Source: Thermaerobacter sp. FW80 (GTDB lineage: Bacteria; Bacillota; Sulfobacillia; Thermaerobacterales; Thermaerobacteraceae). Taken from it: 64,000 bases of DNA. Below the pieces are notes generated by a model, which did not search any database, was not told where the DNA came from, and saw only the letters and a program-made list of their open reading frames with translations. A program made the position numbers and the translations under genes. Below, one piece after another: positions 8,488 through 16,972 of the stretch. The stretch is taken from assembly GCF_004634385.1 (NCBI RefSeq), contig NZ_CP037895.1:1773245-1837244 (forward strand). The letters are read 5' to 3'. Positions within the stretch are counted from its first letter, which is position 1. Each line of letters starts with the position of its first letter.

Positions 8488-9966
8488 TCACGGCGTCCCG
8501 GACCCCGGAGGACGCCACGACGGCGGCAGCCCCAGCATCCGGGCGGCCTCGGGGGTTCGGGCCACCAGGTCCGACCGGTCCACGGCCCGCAGGCTGTCCT
8601 TGCCCAGGGCCCGGGCTGCCTCGGCCATCTCCAGGGTGCATGCCTGAAGGAAGTTGGCGACGGTCCGTGCCCCGCGCTCGGGGTCGAACCGGCGTGCCCG
8701 CCGCCCCGTCGCCCACACCAGCTGGGTGATGGGCTCAAAGGGGATGGCCTTGCTGAGCTGGCCGTGGGTGGCCGCCATCAGCACGGCGGTCCCCAGGTAG
8801 ACGGCGTCAGCGCCCAGGGCGAGGGCTTTGAGAGCCTCACCCGGGGTGCGCAGCCCACCGCCGATGACCAGGCTGAGCCGCGGACGGAGGCCCGTGGCCT
8901 CGAGCAGGGCCGCCGCCCGCACCAACGCGTGGAGCGTGGGGATGCCGAAGTCGTCCGCCAGGACCGGGGGCGTCCCGTGGGTGCCCCCTTCGGACCCGTC
9001 CAGGACGACGACGTCGACCCCGGCGTCGACCACCGCCAGGAGCTCCCGCTCCAGGTCGTGGGTCGCCGCCAGCTTGACGGCCACCGGGGCCCCATCGGTC
9101 CACCGGCGCAGCCGGTCGACCAGCTGCCGGAAGGCCTGCGGGTCGAGGGATTCGGGCAGAGGGGCCTCGAGGACCGGGGGTGCATCAGCTCCCCTTCCCA
9201 GCAGGCGGCGCACCTCAGGGGGCAGGCGGGTCGCGTCGAAGCGCCGCCCCAGGGCACCCCGCGCCCCGTGGCCGAGGCGGATTTCGACCATGTCGGCCCG
9301 CGCCAGGACGGCGGGGTCGCGGGTCCACGCCCCGCCGGTGAACTGGAGGATCAGGGGACCGCGACCGTCCAGGAGCTCCGGAAGGATGGGGCCCGACCCG
9401 GCGTTGTACGCCGTCCCCACCTGATGGGCGCCCCGGGCGAGGGCCAACGCCACGGCCCTGCTGACGCCGACCCCGTACCCCATGGCACCGACCAGCAAGG
9501 GGGTCTCCAGGCGCAACGGGCGGCCCGCCTCGGGCCCGAGGACGACGGAGGTGTCCACCGGGGCGTCCGGTGGCAAGGGAGGGCGGACCAGCTGGGCCGG
9601 GTTGAAGGCGATGTCCTCCCACTGGCTGCGCCGCGTGACGCTGCCCAGGGGCCGCTCGAGGAGCGCACCCTTGTGCGCCCGGAGCTCGAGCTCGAGCAGG
9701 ACCGTGGGGGGCACGCGCTGCATCCCCACAGCCAGGTCCCAGAGGTTCTCCGGGTAGGGATCGCTGAGCAGCCGGCGGACGGCCCCATCCACCGTGCGGT
9801 CCAGCAGCCTCCGCCGCACCGCCCACAGGCTGAGGATGGCGCTGGCCAGGCCGACCAGCACCGCGGCCAAAGTGACCGCGAAGAGGGTGGCGAGACCGGA
9901 CGCACCGGTCACAGGTGTCTGCACCCACCCCGTCCTGCGCCGGCCAGCACCCCCCGGCGACGCCAT
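8488..9966 (-). CDS. FMN-binding glutamate synthase family protein, membrane-anchored
   Basis: The 492-residue protein starts with one hydrophobic helix (about residues 23-50) and continues into a TIM-barrel FMN domain like the central domain of glutamate synthase: GAMGYGVGVSRAVALALARGA, VGTAYNAGSGP, then GGLRTPGEALKALALGADAV, the FMN-phosphate loop, and YLGTAVLMAATHGQ. It lacks the amidotransferase domain of GltB and the cysteine ladder for 3Fe-4S clusters that normally follows the FMN loop, so it is not a complete glutamate synthase. Such stand-alone members are common and have no agreed substrate. The ATG at 9966 has GCGGAG upstream. Confidence 0.85.
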   Translation of the reverse strand: MASPGGAGRRRTGWVQTPVTGASGLATLFAVTLAAVLVGLASAILSLWAVRRRLLDRTVDGAVRRLLSDPYPENLWDLAVGMQRVPPTVLLELELRAHKGALLERPLGSVTRRSQWEDIAFNPAQLVRPPLPPDAPVDTSVVLGPEAGRPLRLETPLLVGAMGYGVGVSRAVALALARGAHQVGTAYNAGSGPILPELLDGRGPLILQFTGGAWTRDPAVLARADMVEIRLGHGARGALGRRFDATRLPPEVRRLLGRGADAPPVLEAPLPESLDPQAFRQLVDRLRRWTDGAPVAVKLAATHDLERELLAVVDAGVDVVVLDGSEGGTHGTPPVLADDFGIPTLHALVRAAALLEATGLRPRLSLVIGGGLRTPGEALKALALGADAVYLGTAVLMAATHGQLSKAIPFEPITQLVWATGRRARRFDPERGARTVANFLQACTLEMAEAARALGKDSLRAVDRSDLVARTPEAARMLGLPPSWRPPGSGTP

Positions 9967-10160
9967 CTCCGCGGGGGCCGAGCACGGCTCGTGCGCGTCT
10001 TATCGTTCCTCCCTGGTCCGTCGTCAAATCGCCGTCGGCCAATGCTTCGTACGGCCCTCCGGCCTCGGCCCGCTCGTTGCCCGAGAACGGACGCTCTGGT
10101 ACGGTGGCCTTGGATGATCTTGGAGCTTCCTGATGCGCGGGAACAGGCGACGGGTGGGCC

Positions 10161-10949
10161 GTGGGAACGCCCCTCGGGCACGACATGGCGAAGGGGGATC
10201 TGCCGGTGGCAGCGGAGGACCGGGATCGGATGTCCCCGCCGGACGAACGCGGCCAGGAAGAAGCCCGCCACGCCTTGGAAGCCGTCCGCCGCGGGGTGAC
10301 GCCGCCGGGGGGCTTCGACGCGTGGTTGCACCTGGTGGCGGTCCGGGTGGACTCCGCAAGGGAGCGGCGTGACGTGGCGATGGAGGACGGCGTGCGGGTG
10401 GCGACGGCCAGCTTGACGGCCCCCAACGACCCGCGGGATCCCCTGGCCCTCTTCTTCATTCCCCCGGCCCGGGTGGAAGCGGAGCTGCGCCGCTTGCTGG
10501 AGCCCCTGGCGACGGACTGCCGGAGCGGCCCGGGTCCTGCCGCCGGCACGGGAGGCGCGACCGCGACGCCGGGCGTCGAAGCCGGCGGGGCGGCACCGCC
10601 GCGCCTTGACCGAAGGCGGGGGCCGGCCGACGGCCACGGAGGCAACGGACCCGACGGCCCCTCGGCGGGTGCGGGAGAGTCGGGGTGGCTCCTGCAGGTG
10701 GGGGTCAGCGGGATGGCGTACCGCCGGTTGGCGGAGGCTCCGGCCGGGTTCGTCCCCCGCTATCGGCTGCCGCGCCGCACGGGGGCGGAGCCGGTGTGGG
10801 CTCCCGACGAGCCCTGGTGGTGCCCCTGCCGACGGCTTGCCGCCGATCCGGCCGGCATCGCCCGGGAGCTGGCGGAGACCCTGGTGCGGCGGCTGGACGA
10901 ACCGGCTCGGCCGTCCGCGGGGGGTCCGGGGGACGGGCCGGCGACGTAG
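10161..10949 (+). CDS. Hypothetical protein
   Basis: I do not recognise this 262-residue protein. The N-terminal half (about residues 30-120) is mixed helical and hydrophobic/acidic (DAWLHLVAVRVDSARERRDV, DPLALFFIPPARVEAELRRL). A Gly/Pro/Ala-rich stretch follows (about 120-175). The C-terminal part (WLLQVGVSGMAYRRL, EPWWCPCRRLAADPAGIA) has a compact look with a CxC pair. There is no signal peptide or membrane helix. GTG 10161, ATG 10185 and ATG 10230 are possible starts; none has a strong ribosome binding site. It is transcribed divergently from the FMN protein. A real gene is likely because codon third positions are almost all G/C. Confidence 0.6.
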   Translation: MGTPLGHDMAKGDLPVAAEDRDRMSPPDERGQEEARHALEAVRRGVTPPGGFDAWLHLVAVRVDSARERRDVAMEDGVRVATASLTAPNDPRDPLALFFIPPARVEAELRRLLEPLATDCRSGPGPAAGTGGATATPGVEAGGAAPPRLDRRRGPADGHGGNGPDGPSAGAGESGWLLQVGVSGMAYRRLAEAPAGFVPRYRLPRRTGAEPVWAPDEPWWCPCRRLAADPAGIARELAETLVRRLDEPARPSAGGPGDGPAT

Positions 10950-11045
10950 AACGGAGGCAGCGCCACCCCACCCCGCTGGTGCGGCACGCGACGCCACCCT
11001 ACCCCGCTAGCGCGACACGTGATAGGCTAGGCGCGGTGACGCGGA

Positions 11046-12182
11046 GTGCACAGCCCCGGAGACGGTCAGGACCCCCGGCGGGGATCCCAGCGGTCGAAGC
11101 CCACGCCGCTGCCCAAGGAAGCGGCCCGACGGCACCCCAGCGGGTCAGCCGGCGGGCTGCCAGCGCGCCCCGCCCGGGCAGGGACCCCGGCGACGGCGGC
11201 TCCGGTGACGGAGGGGAGCGCCCCGGCCACGAAGACCGACCGGGACGCCGAAGCGGCCCGCATCGCCCGCATCCGGGCGAAGCTGGTCCGCATGTACCCT
11301 GACGCCACCACCGCCCTCCACTGGCGCACGCCCTTCGAGCTGCTGGTGGCCACGATCCTCTCCGCGCAGACGACCGACGCGGCGGTGAACCAGGTCACCC
11401 CCGCCCTGTTCGCGCGCTGTCCCACGCCGGAGGCCATGCTGCAGCTGAGCGAGGACGAGCTGGGGTCCATGATCCGGACCATCGGCCTCTGGCGCAACAA
11501 GGCCCGCAACCTGCTGGCCGCCTGTCGCATCCTGGTGGAACGCCACGGCGGCCAGGTGCCGCGGACCCGGGAGGAGCTGATGCAGCTGCCCGGCGTCGGC
11601 CGCAAGACGGCCAACGTCGTCCTCAGCAATGCCTTCGGCATCCCGGCTATCGCCGTGGACACCCACGTCTTCCGCGTGGCCCGCCGACTGGGCCTGGCCT
11701 CGGGCAACACCCCCGAACGGGTCGAGGAGGAGCTGATGGCGAAGCTCCCCGAGGCCGAGTGGTCGCGGGCCCACCACTGGTTGATCTGGCACGGTCGCCG
11801 CATCTGCCATGCCCGCAACCCGCGCTGTGACCTCTGCGCCCTGCGGCCCGAATGCCCCACCGGGCAGGCGGGGGAGCCGGTGCGGCGGGCCGGGGGCGGC
11901 GGGGCGGCCCCCGAGGGGGCCGGCACGGGATCGGGCGCTCCGCGGGCGACCCCGGCGACGGCCCCTCCCTCCAGCGCATCGCGGGACGAACCGGCGGACG
12001 GTCCGCCGGACGGTCTCCCGGACGAGCGGGAGGACGGGCCGGCTGTCCGTGGGGACGACGGGCGGGGGGCGGTGGCCTCCCAGGGAGGGCGGCCGGATGC
12101 CCGGGGGCCCGGCGCCGGGGAGACCGCCGGCTCCCCGGCGCCGGGCCCCAGGCCAGGGCCCAAGGGCGGCGAAGGGCGGTAA
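11046..12182 (+). CDS. nth: Endonuclease III (DNA glycosylase/AP lyase) with low-complexity extensions
   Basis: The core (about residues 65-290) is a standard base-excision glycosylase for oxidised pyrimidines: helix-hairpin-helix LPGVGRKTANVV with the catalytic Lys, the catalytic Asp in AIAVDTHVFRV, and an iron-sulfur cluster with spacing C-x6-C-x2-C-x5-C (CHARNPRCDLCALRPEC). A Gly/Pro/Asp-rich tail of about 95 residues follows the cluster and has no counterpart in ordinary Nth. The open frame allows GTG at 11046, preceded by GCGGA, or GTG at 11205 (VTEGSAPATK), which would remove an unconserved N-terminal stretch; the start is therefore uncertain. Confidence 0.93.
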   Translation: MHSPGDGQDPRRGSQRSKPTPLPKEAARRHPSGSAGGLPARPARAGTPATAAPVTEGSAPATKTDRDAEAARIARIRAKLVRMYPDATTALHWRTPFELLVATILSAQTTDAAVNQVTPALFARCPTPEAMLQLSEDELGSMIRTIGLWRNKARNLLAACRILVERHGGQVPRTREELMQLPGVGRKTANVVLSNAFGIPAIAVDTHVFRVARRLGLASGNTPERVEEELMAKLPEAEWSRAHHWLIWHGRRICHARNPRCDLCALRPECPTGQAGEPVRRAGGGGAAPEGAGTGSGAPRATPATAPPSSASRDEPADGPPDGLPDEREDGPAVRGDDGRGAVASQGGRPDARGPGAGETAGSPAPGPRPGPKGGEGR

Positions 12183-12272
12183 CGGCAGCGGGCGCGCCCC
12201 GGTTCGACCAGGTCTTCGCTTCGGTCATCGGCGCCGCCCGCGGATGGGGCGACGCCGGCGGAGGGCGGTCGG

Positions 12273-13070
12273 CTACCGGCCGGACGGGCCGGGTTCGTCG
12301 GCCTCGGCCTCGCAGACGAAGCAGCGCACCCGGAAGGGGCGCGACCCGGCGGCCCTCACGAAGCCGGTGATCCCCTCGAGGTAGCTGGCCAACGTGGCGC
12401 CGCTGAACTCGCCCTCCAGGGTGAGGGCCAGGCGCGGGCGGCCGTCCCCGGACTCCAGCGCCTCCACGCCGTCGGCGACGTCGGCGCCCCGCAGCCGGAT
12501 GGGCTCGAGGTGCACGTTGCCGCCGCGGTCCTTCTTGATCCCCAACCGGTAGCGCAGGTTGCGCACCTGCCACTGGCTGAGGCCGAACAGCTCGCCGATC
12601 TCCTCGTCGTTGCGGCCGTCGCGGACCAGCTCCAAGAGCGCCTGCCGCTGCTGCTGCGGGCTCAGGCGGTGAAAGTCGATGCGCCGCGCCGCCCCGCCCG
12701 GGCTCGACCCGGTGGACGAGGCGCCGGCGGCGGCGCTGGCGGCGGGACCCGCGGGGGCGGCGGCGCCCACCCCCTGGCCGTAGCCGCTGGCACCGGCGTG
12801 GGTCATCGGCTCCTGCATCGGCATCCGTCCTCCTCCCAGGGATTGCATCGGGGAACCGGCGGCCGGGGATGGACCGGCGGCCGGTTGCGACCCCTCCGCG
12901 GGGGCGTCGGCTCGCGGCCGACCCCCCGCGGCGCGACGATCCGCGGCCGCTGCGGCCGGATCGTCCAGTCGGTAGTGGACCACCGGACCGGATCGGGGCC
13001 GGTTCGCGCCCCGAGGCCCGACCAGGTCCGACGGCATGATGACGCGCCGCGGCCTGACCTTGCCGACCAA
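12273..13070 (-). CDS. Helix-turn-helix domain protein of unknown function
   Basis: The 265-residue protein has a disordered Ala/Gly/Pro-rich N-terminal half, a helix-turn-helix (about residues 140-180: LSPQQQRQALLELVRDGRND, EEIGELFGLSQWQVRNLRYR, LGIKKDRGG) and a C-terminal alpha/beta domain (LALTLEGEFSGATLASYLEG, RPFRVRCFVCEAEA). The start is a TTG at 13070, chosen because AAGGAGG lies seven bases upstream; ATG codons further in lack such a site. The HTH resembles those that recognise DNA in sigma-factor-like or transposase-like proteins. I do not recognise the C-terminal domain. It is likely a sequence-specific regulator (inference). Confidence 0.7.
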   Translation of the reverse strand: MVGKVRPRRVIMPSDLVGPRGANRPRSGPVVHYRLDDPAAAAADRRAAGGRPRADAPAEGSQPAAGPSPAAGSPMQSLGGGRMPMQEPMTHAGASGYGQGVGAAAPAGPAASAAAGASSTGSSPGGAARRIDFHRLSPQQQRQALLELVRDGRNDEEIGELFGLSQWQVRNLRYRLGIKKDRGGNVHLEPIRLRGADVADGVEALESGDGRPRLALTLEGEFSGATLASYLEGITGFVRAAGSRPFRVRCFVCEAEADEPGPSGR

Positions 13071-13364
13071 CCTGCATCCTCCTTCTTGGTGCCCGGGCAG
13101 CCATCAGTATGGCCGCTGCGACGCCCGCTCATACCTGCGGAGGGCACGCCCGGTGCGTTGCGGCACCATCGCAGACCGTTGCTTTGCGTACGCAGCGGTG
13201 GACTGGCCCGGGACCCACTCCGCGCGGCGCCAGCCACGGCCCCACCGCGGACACCCGGGTGTGCTCTGAAGGGTGAGCGCAAGTGGCCAAGATGCGTCCC
13301 GGCCGCCCCGCGGCCCGACGGCGGACACACTAGGGACGGCCGAAGACCCGAAGGAGGGACCCGC

Positions 13365-14138
13365 ATGACCGGACGGACCCCGCCGAGCGGAAGCCTGCCC
13401 GACCAGACCGGACGAACCGGCCCCCGCGCCCTGCAGATCCTCGCGGATCGCCACCGGCGGCTGGGACGCCTGCTCGCCGACGCCCGCGAGGCGGGCGCGG
13501 CGCACCGCCCCGACCTGGTGGTGGAGCTGATGGACGAGCTCGATGCCCACCGCCGTCTGGAACAGGAGGTGTTCTACCCGGCGCTGCGGCGCACCGGCGA
13601 CGCCACGGTGTCGGACCGGCTGGCGGCTCGCCTGGCGGAGCACCAGCAGCTGGAGCGGTTGGCCGACCGCCTCGGGCGGGCGGTGACCGAGGGGCTCGCC
13701 GGCGAGGGCGGCCCGAGACCGGACCCCGCCGTGGCCCGGCCGGGAGGCGTGGCGGCCCGGCCAGCGGCGGCGCGATCGTCGGGAACGGCGGGCGCCGGCC
13801 TCCCGGTGGAGGGGAGCGGGGGCCCCAGCCACCCCGGTGGTCCGGGCGGCCGGGAGGACGGGACGCCGGAGCGGCTCCTGGACCGGCTGGCCGAGGCCCT
13901 GGCGGATCACGTCCAGCGGGAGGAAGAGGAGCTGTTCCCCCTCGCCCGCCGCCACCTGGAGGAGGGACTCGCCGGCCTGGGGGCCGAGCTGGAGCGAGGC
14001 CTCGAGGAATTCGCCTTCGACTACGACGACGTGGTCGAGGGCACGTTCCCGGCCAGCGACCCGCCGGCCACCATGGCCGCCCCCCGCGCCCGCACGCCGC
14101 GCCTCTACGCCCGCAGCCGCAAGGGCGCCCGGGCCTGA
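13365..14138 (+). CDS. Hemerythrin-like HHE protein with a split domain and FPASDPPA tail
   Basis: This 257-residue protein has the four-helix hemerythrin ligand pattern, but in two halves: His30, His62 with Glu66/68 (HRRLEQEVFYP) and His93 (AEHQQLERL) come first. A 60-residue Gly/Ala/Pro-rich insert follows (about 111-170), and then DHVQREEEELFPL with His182. The residues for a di-iron site are all present. The C-terminus has FDYDDVVEGTFPASDPPA, a short tail motif found on many small bacterial proteins. Likely roles are O2/NO/peroxide sensing or iron binding. The ATG has AAGGAGGGAC upstream. Confidence 0.8.
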   Translation: MTGRTPPSGSLPDQTGRTGPRALQILADRHRRLGRLLADAREAGAAHRPDLVVELMDELDAHRRLEQEVFYPALRRTGDATVSDRLAARLAEHQQLERLADRLGRAVTEGLAGEGGPRPDPAVARPGGVAARPAAARSSGTAGAGLPVEGSGGPSHPGGPGGREDGTPERLLDRLAEALADHVQREEEELFPLARRHLEEGLAGLGAELERGLEEFAFDYDDVVEGTFPASDPPATMAAPRARTPRLYARSRKGARA

Positions 14139-14636
14139 CGGCGCACCAACCCCCGCCCACGACCGGCGTCCGAGGCTTCATTGGGCTCGGGTCGAGGGGT
14201 AGCGGTCTTCGGGTGCGCGCCCCCGCCCACGGCCGCTGCCCGGTGGTTCGTCGGACCCCGCGGGGAGGGGCATCGGTCGTTGGGCGCACCCAACCCCACC
14301 GACGGCCGCTGCGGTCACCGCGGGGGGCGCGTGGCCGCCCCGCCGCCCCGCCGGCCCGGGGGCCGATGGGGACGTGGCCGTACCGCCCCGGGCGGCGCTC
14401 GGGCGGGGATCCCTTCCTACCTGGGCCGACGCGGGGGCACCCTCCGGCCCCGGCGGGCATAGAGTACGCCTAGCCCGGAAGGGATGGGTGCCCAGGGACG
14501 CTGGGTGCCGGCCCCACCCGCCTGGGTCGCGGCTCCCGGGCCCTGCGGGCGACCATCGCCACCGCGCACGGTCCGCCGACGGCCCCGCTAGCGGGGAGCG
14601 GCCGGCCCTGGGCGCCGGGCGGGGAGGGAACAGACC
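14139..14636. other. Intergenic region with imperfect repeats
   Basis: I see no gene here. Two imperfect copies of a roughly 45-bp unit ending ACGGCCGCTGC (about 14199-14240 and 14270-14315) lie next to a GGTTCGTC word (14245). Frames crossing it are low-complexity shadows. The ribosome binding site GGGGAGGGAA of the next gene ends the region. Confidence 0.5.
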
Positions 14637-15758
14637 ATGGACCACGGCGACCATCGGCACGGGGGGAGTCGCTCGGGGTGTCGGTGGCGGCGGGGACTCG
14701 CCCTGGTGGGCGTGGCGCTGCTGGTGCTGGCGGCGGCTGGGTGCGGCCCCGGCCCTGGGTCCCCCGACGCCTCGGCGGGGGGCGGCGCCGCGGCCGGTTC
14801 GTCCGGAGGAACCGGCCCCGCCGGCCCCCGGGAGGCGACGGCCCCGGGCGGCCCGTCCCCATCGGCCGCCGGCGGCACCGGATCGGCTGCGGCGCGGCCG
14901 CTGACCTACCTGGTCTGCTTCGACCCCGGCGGCCAGTCGGACATCGAGGCCCGCCGCCAGCAGCCCCGTCTCGAGCGGCTCCTGGGGCGCCAGGTGGTGA
15001 TCGAGTACAAGGTCGGCGGCGGCGGCGCCCTGTGCTGGAGCGAGCTGGTCCGCAGCCGGCCCGACGGCTCCGTGGTCGCGGGGATCAACGTGCCGCACAT
15101 CGTCCTGCAACCGCTGCAGCAGCAGACCGGGTACCGCACCGAGCAGATCGAGCCGGTGGTGCTCTTCCAGTCGACGCCGCTGGGCCTGGCGGTGCCGGCG
15201 TCCAGCCCCTACCGCACGCTGGCGGAGTTCATCGCGGCGGCCAAGGCCCGGCCGGGGGCCCTCACCGTGGGCGGGTCCGGGACCTTCTCCGGTCACCACG
15301 TGGCCACGGTGCGCCTGGAGAAGCTGGCCGGCATCGACCTGACCTACGTGCCCTTCAGCGGCGCGGCGCCCCAGATGACCGCCTTCCTGGGCGGCCACGT
15401 GGACGCGGTCTTCGCCAACTCCAACGACCTGGTCCGGTACCGCGACCGCATCCGGGTGCTGGGCATCGCCGCCGAGCAGCGGTTTCGCGGTCTGCCGGAC
15501 GCGCCCACCTTCAAGGAGCAGGGCATCCACCTGGTGGAGCGCATCGACCGGGGCGTGGGGGTGCCGGCCGGGACGCCGCCCGCCATCCTCGCCGAGCTGG
15601 AGCGGGCGTTCCTGGCCATCGCCGAGGACCCCGCCACCCGCGCCCAGATGGAGGAGCAGGGCTTCGTCCCCCTGGCCATGGGCCACCAGGAGAGCAAGGC
15701 CTACATCCGCCAGGTCACCGCGACCTACCGGAGCCTGTTGGACGATCTGCGCCGATGA
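14637..15758 (+). CDS. tctC: Tripartite tricarboxylate transporter substrate-binding lipoprotein (TctC/Bug family)
   Basis: The 373-residue protein has a lipoprotein signal peptide (hydrophobic core 20-34, lipobox LAAAGC with Cys36), a disordered linker of about 50 residues and then a Bug-family periplasmic-binding fold: YLVCFDPGGQSDIEARR, VVIEYKVGGGGALCWSELVR, DGSVVAGINVPH, GTFSGHHVATVRLEKLAGID, LTYVPFSGAAPQMTAFLGGH and PDAPTFKEQG. It captures carboxylates outside the membrane for the TctAB permease encoded immediately downstream. The His- and Arg-rich N-terminus before the hydrophobic core is longer than usual. The ATG has GGGGAGGGAA at good spacing. Confidence 0.92.
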   Translation: MDHGDHRHGGSRSGCRWRRGLALVGVALLVLAAAGCGPGPGSPDASAGGGAAAGSSGGTGPAGPREATAPGGPSPSAAGGTGSAAARPLTYLVCFDPGGQSDIEARRQQPRLERLLGRQVVIEYKVGGGGALCWSELVRSRPDGSVVAGINVPHIVLQPLQQQTGYRTEQIEPVVLFQSTPLGLAVPASSPYRTLAEFIAAAKARPGALTVGGSGTFSGHHVATVRLEKLAGIDLTYVPFSGAAPQMTAFLGGHVDAVFANSNDLVRYRDRIRVLGIAAEQRFRGLPDAPTFKEQGIHLVERIDRGVGVPAGTPPAILAELERAFLAIAEDPATRAQMEEQGFVPLAMGHQESKAYIRQVTATYRSLLDDLRR

Positions 15759-15908
15759 GGTCGATCCGCGCCGATGAAGTCGGTCCGCGCCGACCAGGGG
15801 GAGGGGCACGGGATCCCCATGGGTTCCCCGGACCCGACCAACGCGGGCGGCGGGCGGCGCGCGAAGCGAAGGCACGGGATCCCCATGGGCTCCCCGGATC
15901 CGACGAAG
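15759..15908 (+). repeat. Nested direct repeats between tctC and tctB
   Basis: Two tandem 19-bp units (GATGAGGTCGATCCGCGCC-like, from 15755) are followed by two copies of a roughly 35-bp unit starting GGCACGGGATCCCCATGGG (15805 and 15871, 66 bp apart). The copies differ at only a few positions. They lie in the space before the tctB ribosome binding site. Confidence 0.7.
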
Positions 15909-15922
15909 GGAGGGTACGGAAC

Positions 15923-16567
15923 GTGGACCGCGACGCCGTGGCAGGGGCCGCTCTCGCCGTGCTGGGGACGGTGGCGCTGGCCGGGGCGCCGCCCCGCGAT
16001 CCCGTCGCCGGCGTGATGGGACCCGGCGTGTTGCCCTCCTTGGTGGCATTGGGGCTGGTGCTCTGCGGTCTCGGCCTGGTGGCGTCGGCGCTGCGGCCGC
16101 CGACGGGCAGGCGCCGGAGGGGCCGAGGGGCTGGTGACGCGACCGCGGCGCGGGGCGCCGCCGCAGCAGCCGGGCCAGACCCGGCCTGCCGCGCCCGGGC
16201 GGCCGACGGACCGTCCGTGCCGGGACGCCCCGCGGCGATCCAGGCCGACCCGCGGCCCTCCGAGGCGGGGGCGACCGATCCGCCGGCGGCGGATCCGCCG
16301 GCGGCCAGGGCGGCCGGCGCGCCCCACCGGGGGCGGGTCCGCCTCCTGGTGACGGCCCTCGCCACCACGGCGTACGCGGCGGCCTTGCCCGACCTGGGCT
16401 TCCCCCTGGCCAGCGCGCTCTTCGTGGCCGGCTTGAGCTGGTACCTGGGCGAGCGCCGGGTGACGGTGGCGGTCCTGTGGGGCGGCCTGTTCGCCGCAGC
16501 CCTGTGGGCCGGGTTCGTCCGCGGGCTTGGCGTCCCGCTGCCGTTGGGGCCGCTGGGGCGCCCCTGA
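15923..16567 (+). CDS. tctB: Tripartite tricarboxylate transporter small membrane subunit (TctB)
   Basis: The 214-residue protein has two N-terminal helices (about 6-22 and 37-55), a strongly polar Ala/Gly/Pro/Arg-rich insert (about 58-135), and then two further helices (RVRLLVTALATTAYAAALPD, LASALFVAGLSWYLG, VLWGGLFAAALWAGFVRGLG). Four helices and the position between TctC and TctA identify TctB; sequence conservation in this family is low. The insert is unusual and makes the subunit longer than the typical 140-170 residues. The GTG at 15923 follows AAGGGAGGGTACGGAAC. Confidence 0.8.
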   Translation: MDRDAVAGAALAVLGTVALAGAPPRDPVAGVMGPGVLPSLVALGLVLCGLGLVASALRPPTGRRRRGRGAGDATAARGAAAAAGPDPACRARAADGPSVPGRPAAIQADPRPSEAGATDPPAADPPAARAAGAPHRGRVRLLVTALATTAYAAALPDLGFPLASALFVAGLSWYLGERRVTVAVLWGGLFAAALWAGFVRGLGVPLPLGPLGRP

Positions 16568-16972
16568 CCGCGCGGTCCCCGGCGCGGGGAGCCCCGGGGG
16601 TGGGGAGACCCGAGCCGCCCTGCGTCGTCCCTCGCCGCGGTCGCACCGGGCCGCGTGGCGGCCTGCGTCCCTCCGCTTCGGCCGCAGGCGGCTGCCTAGG
16701 CCATGGGGCGTCGCCCCCCGTGGCGTACCGGGGCCCGCGTCCTGAAGCTTCGGCCCCAGGCGGCCGCCCGGCACCAGGGGGCGTCCCCCGCCGCCGTCGC
16801 ATCGCGTCACCCGGCGGCCCGCGTCCCCCCGCCCGTAACGGGGCACCAGCCGGCCCTCCGCGGCACGGCATCGCGGCACCTCGCGGCGCCCGCCCGCGGG
16901 CGCCGCTCGTCCCCCGTGTCGCCGTCGCGGCGGGCGTGGCCCGGAGGGGCCGCCCGGAGAGGGGGTGCTGGG
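16568..16972. other. Intergenic stretch upstream of tctA
   Basis: About 400 bp of GC-rich sequence. The tctA frame stays open here, but the translated stretch is Arg/Pro/Gly low-complexity with no family similarity, and a good ribosome binding site lies just before 16973. Several short inverted repeats occur (for example GGGGCGTCGCCCC at 16703-16715). No gene is supported. Confidence 0.5.

Noticed and set aside
14178-16871. 897-codon minus-strand open frame opposite tctC/tctB
   Set aside because: No domain, low complexity, and wholly antisense to conserved transporter genes.
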